DNA from: Asanoa iriomotensis
GTDB taxonomy: Bacteria; Actinomycetota; Actinomycetes; Mycobacteriales; Micromonosporaceae
Assembly: GCF_016862515.1 (NCBI RefSeq)
Contig: NZ_BONC01000001.1
Location: 124,001-188,000 of the forward strand
Direction: 5' to 3'
Length of the DNA stretch: 64,000 bases
Shown here: piece by piece, positions 1 to 8,824 of the stretch
How the letters are laid out: every line of letters starts with the position of its first letter
Numbering within the stretch: position 1 is the stretch's first letter
Translations under genes and position numbers: made by a program
Notes under the pieces: generated by a model
The model's input: only the letters and a program-made list of their open reading frames with translations
What the model was told of the DNA's origin: nothing
Database searches by the model: none

Positions 1-110
1 GCTGCGTGGCGCTGGCCGAGTCCGATCTGGTCAAGGTGCTCCGCTGGCTCGACCCGGCCGCCAAGCCGCGCATCGTGATGGCGCCGGCGAGCGAGCTCGA
101 CCGCTACTGA
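1..110 (+). CDS. 3' end of an unidentified protein (partial)
   Basis: Only the last 35 codons are present. Reading from base 3 gives a frame ending in DLVKVLRWLDPAAKPRIVMA and then SELDRY before a TGA at 108-110. The codons are GC-rich in the third position like the neighbouring genes, so this looks like real coding sequence whose start lies left of the window. The fragment is too short to assign to a family. Confidence 0.6.
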   Translation, partial: CVALAESDLVKVLRWLDPAAKPRIVMAPASELDRY

Positions 111-263
111 CGCGGCTCACTGGTCACTCTCAGCCAACTGTCAGTTTCGCCTGGTACGGTCTGCCGCACGGCCGCATTCTCCGATGTGGAGCAATTGTGA
201 GAATGCCTTGCGCCGCAACGGATTGCGGCCCCGACTGATGCTTACGACACCAGGAGATACCAC

Positions 264-1259
264 GTGGTCTTCAAGAAGATGTTGGGCGCCCTCGGGGTCG
301 GCGGTCCCAGCGTCGACACGGTGCTGTCCAATCCCAACACCCGGCCCGGTCTGCCGCTGACCGGCCAGGTCAACCTCACCGGCGGCAGCAACGACGTCGA
401 GCTCGCCCACGTCACGCTCGGCCTGGTCACCCGCATCGAGGTCGAGACCGGCGGCGGCGACCACGGCGCGGTCGGCGAGTTCCACCGCACCCCGGTGGCC
501 GGCCGCTTCAAGCTCAACGCGGGCCAGCAGCTCTCGATCCCGTTCCAGGTCGACATGCCGTGGGAGACACCGGTCACCGACGTCTACGGCCAGCGCCTGC
601 ACGGCATGACGATGGGCCTGCGCACCGAGGTGGCCATCGACCGCGCCGTCGACAAGGGTGACCTCGACCCGGTCGCGGTGCACCCGCTGCCCATCCAGGA
701 GCGCATCCTGGAGGCGTTCGGCCGCCTCGGCTTCCGGTTCAAGGGCGCCGACCTCGAATACGGCCGGATCCACGGCGTCAACCAGACGCTGCCGTTCTAC
801 CAGGAGATCGAGTTCTTCTCGGCGCCGCAGTACGCGCACGGCATCAGGGAGGTCGAGCTCACCTTCGTGGCCAACCCGCAGACCGTCGACGTGGTGCTCG
901 AGTTCGACAAGCGCGGCGGCATGTTCGTCGGCGGCCACGACGCGTACGGCCGCTACACCGTGCCGCACGCCGACGCGGACGCGGCCGACTGGGCGCAGGT
1001 CGTCGACGGCTGGGTCCGGCAGGCGCTCGACCAGCGGCAGTCGTTCTTCGCGAGCCGCGGCGGCTTCCCCGGCATGGGCGGCGGCCACGGCTACCACGGC
1101 GGTCACCAGGGCCACGGCGGCCACCGCGGCAGCGGCGTCGGCGGCGTCGTCGCGGGCGCGGCCCTGGGCGTCGCCGGCGGCCTGATCGCCGGCGAGCTGA
1201 TCGAGAACGCGTTCGAGGACGACGGCGGCGACGACGGTGGAGACTTCGGCGACGAGTGA
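264..1259 (+). CDS. Spo0M-family sporulation-control protein
   Basis: The 331-residue product starts MVFKKMLGALGVGGPSVDTV and matches the pattern of Bacillus Spo0M (FKKML, then a KVDTVL-like strand and a two-lobed arrestin-like fold). The Spo0M core covers about residues 1-260. It is followed by a Gly/His-rich stretch (about 265-295), a glycine-zipper hydrophobic segment (about 296-316) and an acidic tail. The start is GTG at 264, supported by AGGAGAT at 252-258. The family is linked to sporulation and cytoskeletal control in Firmicutes; its job in actinomycetes is less clear. The hydrophobic C-terminal segment suggests membrane association, which is inference. A strong hairpin follows the stop codon. 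Confidence 0.88.
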   Translation: MVFKKMLGALGVGGPSVDTVLSNPNTRPGLPLTGQVNLTGGSNDVELAHVTLGLVTRIEVETGGGDHGAVGEFHRTPVAGRFKLNAGQQLSIPFQVDMPWETPVTDVYGQRLHGMTMGLRTEVAIDRAVDKGDLDPVAVHPLPIQERILEAFGRLGFRFKGADLEYGRIHGVNQTLPFYQEIEFFSAPQYAHGIREVELTFVANPQTVDVVLEFDKRGGMFVGGHDAYGRYTVPHADADAADWAQVVDGWVRQALDQRQSFFASRGGFPGMGGGHGYHGGHQGHGGHRGSGVGGVVAGAALGVAGGLIAGELIENAFEDDGGDDGGDFGDE

Positions 1260-1268
1260 TCCGGATCG

Positions 1269-1299
1269 GCGGGGGCGGCCCGGTGCGGGCCGCCCCCGC
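1269..1299. terminator. Bidirectional hairpin terminator between spo0M and acyl-CoA ligase genes
   Basis: A perfect 14-bp stem (1269-1282 with 1286-1299) closes a GTG loop. It sits between the 3' ends of two convergent genes, so it probably ends transcription from both sides. There is no U-tract, which is usual for actinomycete terminators. Confidence 0.75.
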
Positions 1300-1307
1300 G
1301 CCCGTCC

Positions 1308-2945
1308 TCAGGCGGTCGCCGCCGGCGCCAGACCCAACTCGGCCACGGCCCACTCGCGCATCTCGACCTTGCGGACCTTGCCGCTGATCGTCATCGGGAA
1401 CGACTCGACCACCCGCACGTACCGCGGGATCTTGTAATGGGCGAGCTGCCCCTGACAGAACGCCCGCACCTCGTCGACGGTGAGCTGCGACCCCGGCTCG
1501 CGGACGATCACGCACGCCATGATCTCCTCGCCGTACTTCTCGTCGGGCACCCCGATCACCTGCACGTCCGAGACCTTCGGGTGCCGGTAGAGGAACTCCT
1601 CGATCTCGCGCGGGTAGACGTTCTCACCACCGCGGATGATCAGGTCCTTGATCCGGCCGACGATGTTGACGTAGCCGTCGTCCCGCATCGTCGCGAGGTC
1701 CCCGGTGTGCATCCACCGCGCCGAGTCGAGCACCTCGGCGGTCTTCTCCGGCTCGTCCCAGTAGCCGAGCATCACCGAGTAGCCTCGCGTGCACAGCTCG
1801 CCCGGCTCGCCGCGGCGCAGCGTCACCCCGGTCGCCGGGTCGACGACCTTGACCTCGAGGAACGGCAGCACCCGGCCGACGGTGCCGGTGCGCCGGTCGA
1901 GGTCGTCGTCGACCCGGGTCTGCGTCGACACCGGCGAGGTCTCGGTCATGCCGTAGCAGATCGACACCTCGGACATGTGCATCCGGTCGACGACCTTCCG
2001 CATCACCTCGACCGGGCACGGCGAGCCCGCCATGATGCCCGTACGCAGGCTGCTCAGATCGAATGAGGCGAAGTCCGGCAGGGCCAGCTCGGCGATGAAC
2101 ATGGTCGGCACGCCGTAGAGCGAGGTGCACCGTTGCGCGGCGACGGCCGCGAGCGTCGCCGCCGGCTCGAACGAGGGCGCGGGGATCACGATGCACGCGC
2201 CGTGCGAGGTCGCCGCGAGGTTGCCCATCACCATGCCGAAGCAGTGGTAGAACGGCACCGGCACGCAGATCCGGTCCACCTCGGTGTAGCCGCACAGCTC
2301 GCCGACGAAGAAGCCGTTGTTGAGGATGTTGTGGTGCGAGAGCGTCGCGCCCTTGGGAAACCCGGTCGTGCCCGACGTGTACTGGATGTTGATCGGGTCG
2401 TCGCTGGTCAGCGTCGCGGCGCGGGCCTCCAGGTCGGCCGCGCTCGCGCCGGCCGCGCCCGCCACCAACGAGGTCCAGGTCGGGTCGTCGAGATATGCGA
2501 CGGTACGCAGCGCGGGGCACTCGCCGGCCACGGACTCGACCATCTCGCGGTAGGCGCTGCCCTTGTGCGCCAGCGCCGACACGAGCACGGAGATCCCGGA
2601 CTGCCGGAGCACGAAACCGACCTCGTGCCGCCGGTACGCCGGATTGATGTTGACCATGATGGCGCCGATCGCGGCGGTCGCGTACTGCACGAGCACCCAC
2701 TCGGGCCGGTTCGGCGCCCAGATGCCGACCCGGTCACCCTTGGCCACCCCGATCGCGAGCAGCGCCCGGGCCAGCTCGTCGACGTCGGCGGCCAGCTCGC
2801 GATAGCTCCAGCGCCGCCCGGAGGGCACGTCGACCAGGGCTTCGCGATCAGGAAAGCGGGCGACCGTGCGGGCGAGGTTCTGCCCGATGGTGTCGGCCAG
2901 CAAAGAGGTGTCGGACGGTCCGCTGGCGTACGCGAGCTCACTCAT
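1308..2945 (-). CDS. Fatty acyl-CoA ligase (AMP-binding, FadD type)
   Basis: This 545-residue ANL-superfamily enzyme should activate a fatty acid with ATP to an acyl-adenylate and then form the CoA thioester. The AMP-binding signature [11 protein letters not shown] is at about residues 189-199, and later motifs [43 protein letters not shown] and the C-terminal lysine motif SGKVRK are all intact. The start is ATG at 2945 because GGGAGG lies just upstream; an in-frame GTG-type extension upstream lacks this support. It is close in pattern to medium/long-chain FadD and acetoacetate/benzoate CoA ligases, so the exact substrate is unknown. No beta-oxidation genes are adjacent. Confidence 0.9.
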   Translation of the reverse strand: MSELAYASGPSDTSLLADTIGQNLARTVARFPDREALVDVPSGRRWSYRELAADVDELARALLAIGVAKGDRVGIWAPNRPEWVLVQYATAAIGAIMVNINPAYRRHEVGFVLRQSGISVLVSALAHKGSAYREMVESVAGECPALRTVAYLDDPTWTSLVAGAAGASAADLEARAATLTSDDPINIQYTSGTTGFPKGATLSHHNILNNGFFVGELCGYTEVDRICVPVPFYHCFGMVMGNLAATSHGACIVIPAPSFEPAATLAAVAAQRCTSLYGVPTMFIAELALPDFASFDLSSLRTGIMAGSPCPVEVMRKVVDRMHMSEVSICYGMTETSPVSTQTRVDDDLDRRTGTVGRVLPFLEVKVVDPATGVTLRRGEPGELCTRGYSVMLGYWDEPEKTAEVLDSARWMHTGDLATMRDDGYVNIVGRIKDLIIRGGENVYPREIEEFLYRHPKVSDVQVIGVPDEKYGEEIMACVIVREPGSQLTVDEVRAFCQGQLAHYKIPRYVRVVESFPMTISGKVRKVEMREWAVAELGLAPAATA

Positions 2946-3044
2946 GTCGCCTCCCGGGTGCGATCCCCAACGGCACCGTACCCCCACGCGCACGCTGTCG
3001 GGAAAGGGACAGATAACGCCGGCCGCGCCGTCCAGAGTTGACCC

Positions 3045-3686
3045 ATGGCAGGCGGCGTATCAGCGGATCCGATATCCGGGCACCCGACGTCCGAGATACC
3101 TCCGGAGAAGATCACCGAGTGGCTGGTCGCCGAATGCCGCGACGTCGGCAACCAGGTCGCACACCTGAACGCGGTTACCGAACGGATCATGGGCACCGTG
3201 GTCGCGGCGTTGGCGCTGACGGTCACCATCGCGGTCGGCGGCGGCCGAGCCTACCTGGCGATGTGCGTCCCGGTCCTGCTCACGGTGATCTGGGCGTACG
3301 TCCTGGTGTCGCAGAGCGATCTGCGCGGGCTCGCGGCCTACAAGGCGGAGCTGGAGATCGAGATCTCCCGCCGCTGTGGATTCCCGATCTCCCAATGGGA
3401 GTCCACCGTGGTCGCGGGTCAGCACAGCCGGACCCAGGTGCGGGTCGGCTGGTTCGTCTCGTTCGTCCTGCTCGCGATGTCCTCGGTCGCCGCGCTGGCC
3501 GCTGCCTTCACCACGCGGAAGGCCGGTAGCTGGGGACACGAGCACTCGGACCTGTTCGTGGTGTTGACCGTGCTGTCCATCCTCGTGGAGGTGGCGGTCA
3601 TCGTGATCCTCACCGTGGCCAACCAGCACACCGCCACCCGGGTGGCGGCGTCGGTGCGGCGCTCGTTCGCCGCGTCGGCGGCCTAG
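3045..3686 (+). CDS. Four-helix membrane protein of unknown function
   Basis: The 213-residue product has a soluble N-terminus of about 45 residues, two membrane helices at about 48-66 and 70-88, a charged helical hairpin loop (about 90-130), and two further helices at about 136-156 and 172-192, with a basic tail. The 2+2 helix layout with a cytosolic loop resembles several bacterial families, including SLATT-like pore proteins of conflict systems, but I see no diagnostic motif and do not assign it. It is transcribed divergently from the acyl-CoA ligase gene, and its stop codon directly abuts the amaP stop codon on the other strand. Confidence 0.7.
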   Translation: MAGGVSADPISGHPTSEIPPEKITEWLVAECRDVGNQVAHLNAVTERIMGTVVAALALTVTIAVGGGRAYLAMCVPVLLTVIWAYVLVSQSDLRGLAAYKAELEIEISRRCGFPISQWESTVVAGQHSRTQVRVGWFVSFVLLAMSSVAALAAAFTTRKAGSWGHEHSDLFVVLTVLSILVEVAVIVILTVANQHTATRVAASVRRSFAASAA

Positions 3687-4262
3687 CTACTCGACGCGGG
3701 GGCCGGTCTTCCCGGAGACGCCGAGGTCCAGGATGACCGGGATCTCCGGTGCGTCGAGCGCCTCGCGGGCGTGCGCGAGCGCCTGGCGTTCGATCCGGTC
3801 GCGCACCTCGGCCACGCGGGCGTCCTGCGTGAGGTTGACCCGGACGCCGATCTTCGGCTCCGTCGGTTCGCCGTACACCCGGACCTTGGCGTTCTGCACG
3901 CCCCGGTAGCCCTGGATCTCGTTGGTCAGCGCGTCGCGCAGCGCGGCCGAGCCGAGGGTCGTGCGCGCGCTGCCGTCGATCGAGATGTCGCCGGTCTTGC
4001 GCGCCGGGCGCAGGATCGCCACCAACCACAGCAGCGAGAGCACACCGAGCAGCGTCAGCGCCGCGGCGGCGATCGGCCAGAACCACGTGCTGTGTCCGCC
4101 GATCCAGCTCGCCGCCGGGTTCTCGAGCAGGGTGCGCGAGCTGAACCCGCTGGCGTACACGCTGAGGTTGGCCGCGATGATCGCACCGCCGATGGCGGCG
4201 AAGATCGCGCCCAGGACGATCAGGATGAGCCGGGTGGTCCGGTCGGCGTGTCCGCGCAACAT
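3687..4262 (-). CDS. amaP: AmaP-like alkaline shock membrane anchor protein
   Basis: The 191-residue product has two membrane helices (about 11-31 and 60-82) separated by a short extracellular loop, then a soluble Asp23-like domain. This is the layout of AmaP, which anchors Asp23 at the membrane in Staphylococcus. The start ATG at 4262 follows MLRGHADRTT and overlaps the previous stop by one base (TGATG), so translation is likely coupled. It is the last gene of a six-gene operon, which fits a role as anchor for the upstream Asp23/Gls24 proteins. Function in actinomycetes is by family analogy only. Confidence 0.8.
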   Translation of the reverse strand: MLRGHADRTTRLILIVLGAIFAAIGGAIIAANLSVYASGFSSRTLLENPAASWIGGHSTWFWPIAAAALTLLGVLSLLWLVAILRPARKTGDISIDGSARTTLGSAALRDALTNEIQGYRGVQNAKVRVYGEPTEPKIGVRVNLTQDARVAEVRDRIERQALAHAREALDAPEIPVILDLGVSGKTGPRVE

Positions 4263-4795
4263 CAGCGTTCCCTCGCCGTCGCGAGCTTGATGGTGATCCG
4301 CGGCGGCCGCCGCAGGTGCAGGTCGTCCACCGCCCGGTGCGTCACGTCCGCGACCGCCTGGGTGGTGACCCCCTCGGCCTGCTCGGCCCGCCGCCGGGCG
4401 TCCACGGTGACCTTGTTGCCGTGCAGGGCCACCTTGGCCTGGCTGATCCCGTCGATGTCGCCGACGGCCTGCTGGACGGTGCGCACCAGGCTGCGCCGGT
4501 CGATCGCCGCGTCGACGCCCTTCTCGCGGCCGTGCACCCGCAGCCGCTCGGGCTTGCGGGGGATGAACTGGAGGCCGAGCAGCAACAGCCCGCCGAACGC
4601 GCACAGGCCGCCGATGATCCGGACGCTGGTCGAGCTCCAGGTCTGCGTCGCCATCCAGTTGTACATGTCGTGCCAGTTGACGATCACCGGGCCGGCGCCG
4701 ACCCGCTGGGCGATCAGCTCGACCACGACCAGGACGGCCAGGAACATGAAACCGAGCGCGATCGGGATCGCGATGATCCGGTTGAGCTGTTTCAT
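4262..4795 (-). CDS. DUF6286-like Asp23-associated membrane protein
   Basis: The 177-residue protein begins MKQLNRIIAIPIALGFMFLA, giving a first membrane helix at about 6-28. A second helix follows at about 63-83, and then a soluble alpha/beta domain (about 90-170) with two halves joined by a basic stretch. This matches the small membrane proteins regularly encoded between Asp23/Gls24 and AmaP genes in actinomycetes. The start at 4795 overlaps the stop of the preceding gene by one base. Together with AmaP it could form a membrane scaffold for the Asp23-type proteins; this is inference from context. Confidence 0.72.
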   Translation of the reverse strand: MKQLNRIIAIPIALGFMFLAVLVVVELIAQRVGAGPVIVNWHDMYNWMATQTWSSTSVRIIGGLCAFGGLLLLGLQFIPRKPERLRVHGREKGVDAAIDRRSLVRTVQQAVGDIDGISQAKVALHGNKVTVDARRRAEQAEGVTTQAVADVTHRAVDDLHLRRPPRITIKLATARER

Positions 4796-5280
4796 CAGGA
4801 CGCTCCGTCGACGACGAGGTCGGTCACGGAAATCCGGGTACGGGCGACGGTCAGCCCCGTCAACGCCTTGACCCGGTCCTCGACCGTGTTCCGGATCCAC
4901 TCGGTCACGTCACCGAGCGGCTCCGCCCACCGCACGCTGATCGACATGTCGATGTAGACGACCGACGCGTCGATCCACGCGCTGACCTTGGGCCGCGAGG
5001 TCAGGTCCGAGGAACGGATGCCGAGATGCCCGGCGCCCGGCACCACGCTGCCGAACATCCGCGGTGCGGCCGAGCCGGCCCGCGGGTGCTCGTACACCGC
5101 CTGCGCCGCGAGCTTGGCCACGACCTGCGGCGCGACGACGATGTCGCCGAGGTAGTCCGGGTCGCCCGGCTCGGGCGGCGGCGCCGGCGCGGCCTCGGCG
5201 AGGTGCCGTTCCGCCCGTGCCGTGGACGTCGGTGCCGCGGAGCCGACCGGCCGACCCTGGACCGGACGGTCCTGGGTCAC
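4795..5280 (-). CDS. Asp23/Gls24 family envelope-stress protein (second copy)
   Basis: The 161-residue product has a Pro/Ala-rich N-terminus (about 1-40) and then an Asp23/Gls24 domain. The domain begins with the typical IVVAPQVVAKLAAQAVYEHP segment and ends with WIRNTVEDRVKALTGLTVAR and a short beta strand. These proteins are soluble, abundant and stress-induced, and assemble at the membrane through AmaP-type anchors. The gene overlaps the DUF2273 gene by 4 nt upstream and the next gene by 1 nt, so translation across the operon is probably coupled. Confidence 0.85.
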   Translation of the reverse strand: MTQDRPVQGRPVGSAAPTSTARAERHLAEAAPAPPPEPGDPDYLGDIVVAPQVVAKLAAQAVYEHPRAGSAAPRMFGSVVPGAGHLGIRSSDLTSRPKVSAWIDASVVYIDMSISVRWAEPLGDVTEWIRNTVEDRVKALTGLTVARTRISVTDLVVDGAS

Positions 5281-5486
5281 TGCTGACTCCGCTGCTGCTG
5301 CGACCGCTGGCGCAGCGGCGCGAACGTGGCGCCGAAGTCGACCTGACCGCCGAGCACCTTGCTCAGGGCGTACCCGACGATCGCGAACGCACCGACGATG
5401 GCCATGTCGCCGAAGTTGCCGAATGCCACCGCGAAGCCGAGCGCGATGCCGACCGCCGTACCAAAGATGGTCCTGACCATTGTCAT
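5277..5486 (-). CDS. DUF2273-like small membrane protein
   Basis: A 69-residue protein starting MTMVRTIFGTAVGIALGFAV, with two closely spaced hydrophobic segments (about 3-20 and 25-43) and a Gln/Arg-rich tail. Small two-helix DUF2273 proteins are standard partners of Asp23/Gls24 genes. The start at 5486 (a second ATG lies two codons on) is preceded by GGGGGTG at a suitable distance. An upstream in-frame extension would be Arg/Gly-rich and lacks a ribosome site, so I rejected it. Confidence 0.78.
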   Translation of the reverse strand: MTMVRTIFGTAVGIALGFAVAFGNFGDMAIVGAFAIVGYALSKVLGGQVDFGATFAPLRQRSQQQRSQQ

Positions 5487-5491
5487 TGTCT

Positions 5492-5815
5492 TCACACCCC
5501 CGAGCGCGGATCCGTGATGTCCGCGACCACGATGTCCACCCGCCGCGGCCCGGCCAGCGGCGTCGCCGCGGCCCACACCTGTCTGGCGAGTTGCCCGACC
5601 GTCGACCCGTAGCGCAGGCGCACCTGGGTGGTCACCACGTCACCTTCGATCCGGATCCCGGTGACCCGGCGCCGGGGCAGGTACGTGGCGGCCATCGCGG
5701 GTGGGCCTTCGACCAGCGCGTCGACGGCCGGGCAGTCCTCGACGACGGCGGCGAGCTTGTCGACGTCGACGCCATCGACGGTGGCGTCCGCCTCCGTCAT
5801 CGGCTCCGCCGTCAT
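5492..5815 (-). CDS. Short Asp23/Gls24-related protein
   Basis: The 107-residue product is not a full Asp23 domain. It has an acidic start, an Ala/Pro-rich middle, and a C-terminal half (VTGIRIEGDVVTTQVRLRYG, then two helices and VDIVVADI) that follows the strand-helix-strand pattern of Asp23 proteins. Its position between a full Asp23 gene (4-nt overlap) and DUF2273 (5-nt gap) makes it an integral member of the operon. Its separate role is unknown. Confidence 0.72.
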   Translation of the reverse strand: MTAEPMTEADATVDGVDVDKLAAVVEDCPAVDALVEGPPAMAATYLPRRRVTGIRIEGDVVTTQVRLRYGSTVGQLARQVWAAATPLAGPRRVDIVVADITDPRSGV

Positions 5816-6309
5816 GACACCCGCGACTCGCTGCTGTCGGTCGGCGTGAAGCTGCCGGAGCCGGCGCCGCTGCTCATGCCCTCGCTGTCGTCGGGCAGGT
5901 GCACGTCGTTGATGTTGACGTTGACCTCGACGACGTCCAGCCCGGTCATCCGCTCGATCGACGACTTCACGTTGCGCTGGATGCCCTTGCCGAGCTCGTT
6001 GGCGGAGATGCCGTACTCGACCACGATGTCCAGGTCGACCGCGGCCTCGTTCTCGCCGACCTCGACACCGACGCCCTGGCCGACGCTCGCCCCGGTGCTG
6101 CCGGGGATCCTCTCCTTTATGGCACCGACGGTCCGTGCGGTCCCGGTGCCCATGGCGTACACGCCGGAGACCTCGCGCGCCGCCATTCCGGCGATCTTCT
6201 GAACCACACCGTCGGCCACGGTGATCTTGCCACCGTCGTGGCCACCGCCCCGAAGGTGCTGCTGCGTATCGGCGGACCGCTGCTCGGTCCGGCTGGCAGT
6301 CTGCGTCAT
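5812..6309 (-). CDS. Asp23/Gls24 family envelope-stress protein (first gene of operon)
   Basis: About 165 residues. The Asp23 domain starts near residue 28 with GKITVADGVVQKIAGMAARE, continues through a variable glycine-rich loop (GSTGASVGQGVGVEVGENEA), and ends with NVKSSIERMTGLDVVEVNVN. The C-terminal 20 residues are Ser/Gly-rich. I chose ATG at 6309; a GTG one codon upstream is equally possible. As promoter-proximal gene of the cluster it is likely the most abundant product. A possible SigB-type promoter lies 50-75 bp upstream. Confidence 0.88.
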   Translation of the reverse strand: MTQTASRTEQRSADTQQHLRGGGHDGGKITVADGVVQKIAGMAAREVSGVYAMGTGTARTVGAIKERIPGSTGASVGQGVGVEVGENEAAVDLDIVVEYGISANELGKGIQRNVKSSIERMTGLDVVEVNVNINDVHLPDDSEGMSSGAGSGSFTPTDSSESRVS

Positions 6310-6360
6310 CACTACGTCCCGTTCGTGAGGATTGACGACAGGTTGTGCAACGACAACTGA

Positions 6361-6385
6361 CTTACCGCGATAATCTCCGTTAAAC
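6361..6385 (-). promoter_or_regulatory. Possible SigB-type stress promoter of the Asp23 operon
   Basis: On the minus strand GTTT (6385-6382) is followed after 14 bases by CGGTAA (6367-6362). This resembles the actinobacterial general-stress promoter pattern GTTT-N14/15-GGGTAT with mismatches in the -10 part. The placement, about 50 nt before the first gene, suits stress induction of an Asp23 cluster. Evidence is limited to this pattern. Confidence 0.35.
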
Positions 6386-6470
6386 CACCCCGTGGTGTTT
6401 GACGAGTCACGACATGCCCGCCCTCGCGGGGTGCGGGTATGGGACGGGCCGCGTCGGGGAACATGGCCGC

Positions 6471-6821
6471 ATGGCCAGGTACGCGCTCAATCCCGCCGCG
6501 GTGCGCAAGGCGCGCCAGTTGATCGACGCGAAGCAGTACGTGCTCAACAGCGACTGGGGTGTGGCGCAGCCGCGCGCCGACGACGAGAACAGCTATCTCG
6601 AACGGCACACCTGGGACGAGCTCGCGCAGTGGCATCTCGGCCTGACCGAGGGCGCGGCCGACGAGACCAAGGCGCGCTACGCGTTCGTCTACGGCGACCT
6701 GCGCCGGCTGCACCGGGCCGGGCTCATCGCGGTCGTCTACCGGGCCTCCTCCTGGAAGCACAAGGAGGTCGAGCTGGCCGCGCACGACCTGCTGCAGTAC
6801 CTCGACAAGGTCACCGGCTGA
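6471..6821 (+). CDS. Conserved small protein of unknown function
   Basis: The 116-residue product starts MARYALNPAAVRKARQLIDA. It is hydrophilic, mostly helical, rich in Trp/Tyr/His in the middle, with no signal peptide or membrane helix. ATG at 6471 has GGGGAA upstream and I preferred it over an in-frame ATG 72 nt upstream. Its stop overlaps the malQ start (TGATG), so the two genes are probably translated together. I do not recognise a domain. A link with glycogen or maltodextrin metabolism is suggested only by coupling to malQ. Confidence 0.75.
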   Translation: MARYALNPAAVRKARQLIDAKQYVLNSDWGVAQPRADDENSYLERHTWDELAQWHLGLTEGAADETKARYAFVYGDLRRLHRAGLIAVVYRASSWKHKEVELAAHDLLQYLDKVTG

Positions 6822-8704
6822 TGGAACGCGACCTGCGCCGCCTCGCCGCCGCACACGGAGTGGTCACCGCCTACGACGCGGCCGACCGTCGCCGGACCCA
6901 GGTCGACCGGGACATCGTCGTACGCGTGCTCGGGCTCCTCGACGTCGACGCGTCCGGCCCGGCGGCGATCCGGGCGGCGCTGGCCGACGCGCAGCGGGCG
7001 GCCGACCGGCTCCCGCCGACGATCGTCCTCCGCGAGGGCGACCGCCGCGACCTGGCCGGCACCGTCACCCTCGAGGACGGCTCGACCCGCGCGGTCGCCG
7101 CGCTCGAGGACCTGCCGCTGGGCTGGCACCGCCTGACCGTCGGGGACGAGACGGTCACCCTCGTCGTGGCTCCCCGCCGCCTGCCGCCGCCACCGGCCGC
7201 CTGGGGCTGGATGGTGCAGCTCTACGCGCTGCGCTCCCGGGCCTCCTGGGGCATGGGCGACCTCGGCGACCTGCGCGAGTTCGCCGGCTGGGCCGCCGGC
7301 ACCGGTGCCGGTCTCGTGCTGCTCAACCCCCTCCACGCGATCGGGCCCAACCACCCCGTGCAGGCATCGCCCTACTCCCCCTCGTCCCGCCGGTTCGCCA
7401 ACCCCCTCTACATCAGGGTCGCCGACACCGCCGAATATCGGCGCGCCGACGACGCGCTCAGGGCCAAGGTCGACGCCCTGCGACCCGACCAGGCCGAGCT
7501 GATCGACTACGACGCGGTCTGGCAGGCCAAGCGCGGCGCCCTGGAGCTGCTCTTCCCGTCGGCGGCGCGCGAGCCCGCGGGCCAGGACCTGACCCGGTTC
7601 GCCACCTACTGCGCCCTCGCCGAGCAGCACGGCACCGACTGGCGGCGGTGGCCGGCCGGCCTGACCGCGGACCAGACCCGCGTCGACTTCCACGCCTGGC
7701 TCCAGCGCCTCTGCGACCAGCAGCTCGCGGCCGCCGCGGAGGCGGCCCGCGACATGCCGGTGGGCATCGTCCACGACCTGGCCGTCGGCGTCGACCCGGG
7801 CGGCGCCGACGGCTGGCAGCTCGGCGACGTCCTGGCACAGGGCGTCCGGGTCGGCGCGCCGCCGGACGCGTTCAACCAGCTCGGCCAGGACTGGGGGCTG
7901 GCGGCCTGGCGACCGGACCGGCTGGCCGCGACGGGCTACGCCGCCTACCGCGACATGCTGCGCGCCCTGCTGCGGCACGGCGGCGGCATCCGCGTCGACC
8001 ACGTGGCCGGGCTGTCCCGGCTCTGGTGGATCCCGCCGGGCGCCGGCGCCGCCGAGGGCACCTACGTCCGCTACGACGCCGACGCGATGTTCGGCATCCT
8101 CGCCCTCGAGGCCCACCGGGCCGGCGCGGTCGTGATCGGCGAGGACCTCGGCACCGTGCAGCCGTCCGTGACGCGGGCCCTGCGCGGGCGCAACATGCTC
8201 GGCTCGACCGTGCTCTGGTTCACCCGCGACGGCGACGAGTTCGTCGCGCCGCGGAAGTGGCCGCGCACCGCCCTCGCATCGGTCTCCACCCATGACCTGC
8301 CGACCGCCAAGGGCTTCCTGACCGAGGAGCACGTGGACGTCCGTGCGCGGCTGGGCCTGCTGGCGACGTCCGAAGAGGCCGAACGCACCCGGGCACGGGC
8401 AGACAAAGCAGCCCTGGTCGCCATGTTGCGGCAGGCCGGACTGTTGTCCGAAGTGGACGATGATGCGATCGTCACAGCGTTGCACGCGGCGCTGGCGGCC
8501 AGCCCAGCCCGGTTGATCACCGCTTCGCTCTACGATGTCCTCGGCGAGACCCGCCAGCCCAACCTGCCGGGCACGACCGACCAGTACCCCAACTGGCGGC
8601 TGCCGCTGCCGCTGTCTCGGGAGGAGATCCAGGAGCATCCGGGGGTACGCGAGGTCGCGCGCCTGTTGGCCGCCGCGCGGCCGCGGCCACGGCACCGGGA
8701 TTAA
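6821..8704 (+). CDS. malQ: 4-alpha-glucanotransferase (amylomaltase)
   Basis: The 627-residue GH77 enzyme transfers alpha-1,4-glucan chains between maltodextrins and releases glucose. The first 120 residues form an N-terminal domain typical of the longer actinobacterial and enterobacterial MalQ proteins. The catalytic barrel contains YALRSRASWGMGDLGDL, the nucleophile-Asp motif IRVDHVAGLSRLWWIP, the acid-Glu motif VIGEDLGTV and the third carboxylate in STHDLPT, so all key residues are present. The start at 6821 overlaps the stop of the upstream gene. No other mal or glg gene is adjacent. Confidence 0.93.
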   Translation: MERDLRRLAAAHGVVTAYDAADRRRTQVDRDIVVRVLGLLDVDASGPAAIRAALADAQRAADRLPPTIVLREGDRRDLAGTVTLEDGSTRAVAALEDLPLGWHRLTVGDETVTLVVAPRRLPPPPAAWGWMVQLYALRSRASWGMGDLGDLREFAGWAAGTGAGLVLLNPLHAIGPNHPVQASPYSPSSRRFANPLYIRVADTAEYRRADDALRAKVDALRPDQAELIDYDAVWQAKRGALELLFPSAAREPAGQDLTRFATYCALAEQHGTDWRRWPAGLTADQTRVDFHAWLQRLCDQQLAAAAEAARDMPVGIVHDLAVGVDPGGADGWQLGDVLAQGVRVGAPPDAFNQLGQDWGLAAWRPDRLAATGYAAYRDMLRALLRHGGGIRVDHVAGLSRLWWIPPGAGAAEGTYVRYDADAMFGILALEAHRAGAVVIGEDLGTVQPSVTRALRGRNMLGSTVLWFTRDGDEFVAPRKWPRTALASVSTHDLPTAKGFLTEEHVDVRARLGLLATSEEAERTRARADKAALVAMLRQAGLLSEVDDDAIVTALHAALAASPARLITASLYDVLGETRQPNLPGTTDQYPNWRLPLPLSREEIQEHPGVREVARLLAAARPRPRHRD

Positions 8705-8824
8705 CCGGGCAAAAAGGGTTTACCACCGCCCGAATGGGGCACCCGCGTCAACACGGACGGCGGCTCACCGGTCAGCGACGACGAGCGCCGGCGTCCGGCG
8801 TGACAGAAGAGCACGGAGGGGTAG

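Noticed and set aside
3045-3686. Four-helix protein as a SLATT-type pore effector
   Set aside because: The helix layout is similar but I see no diagnostic motif and no partner synthase gene nearby, so it stays unassigned.
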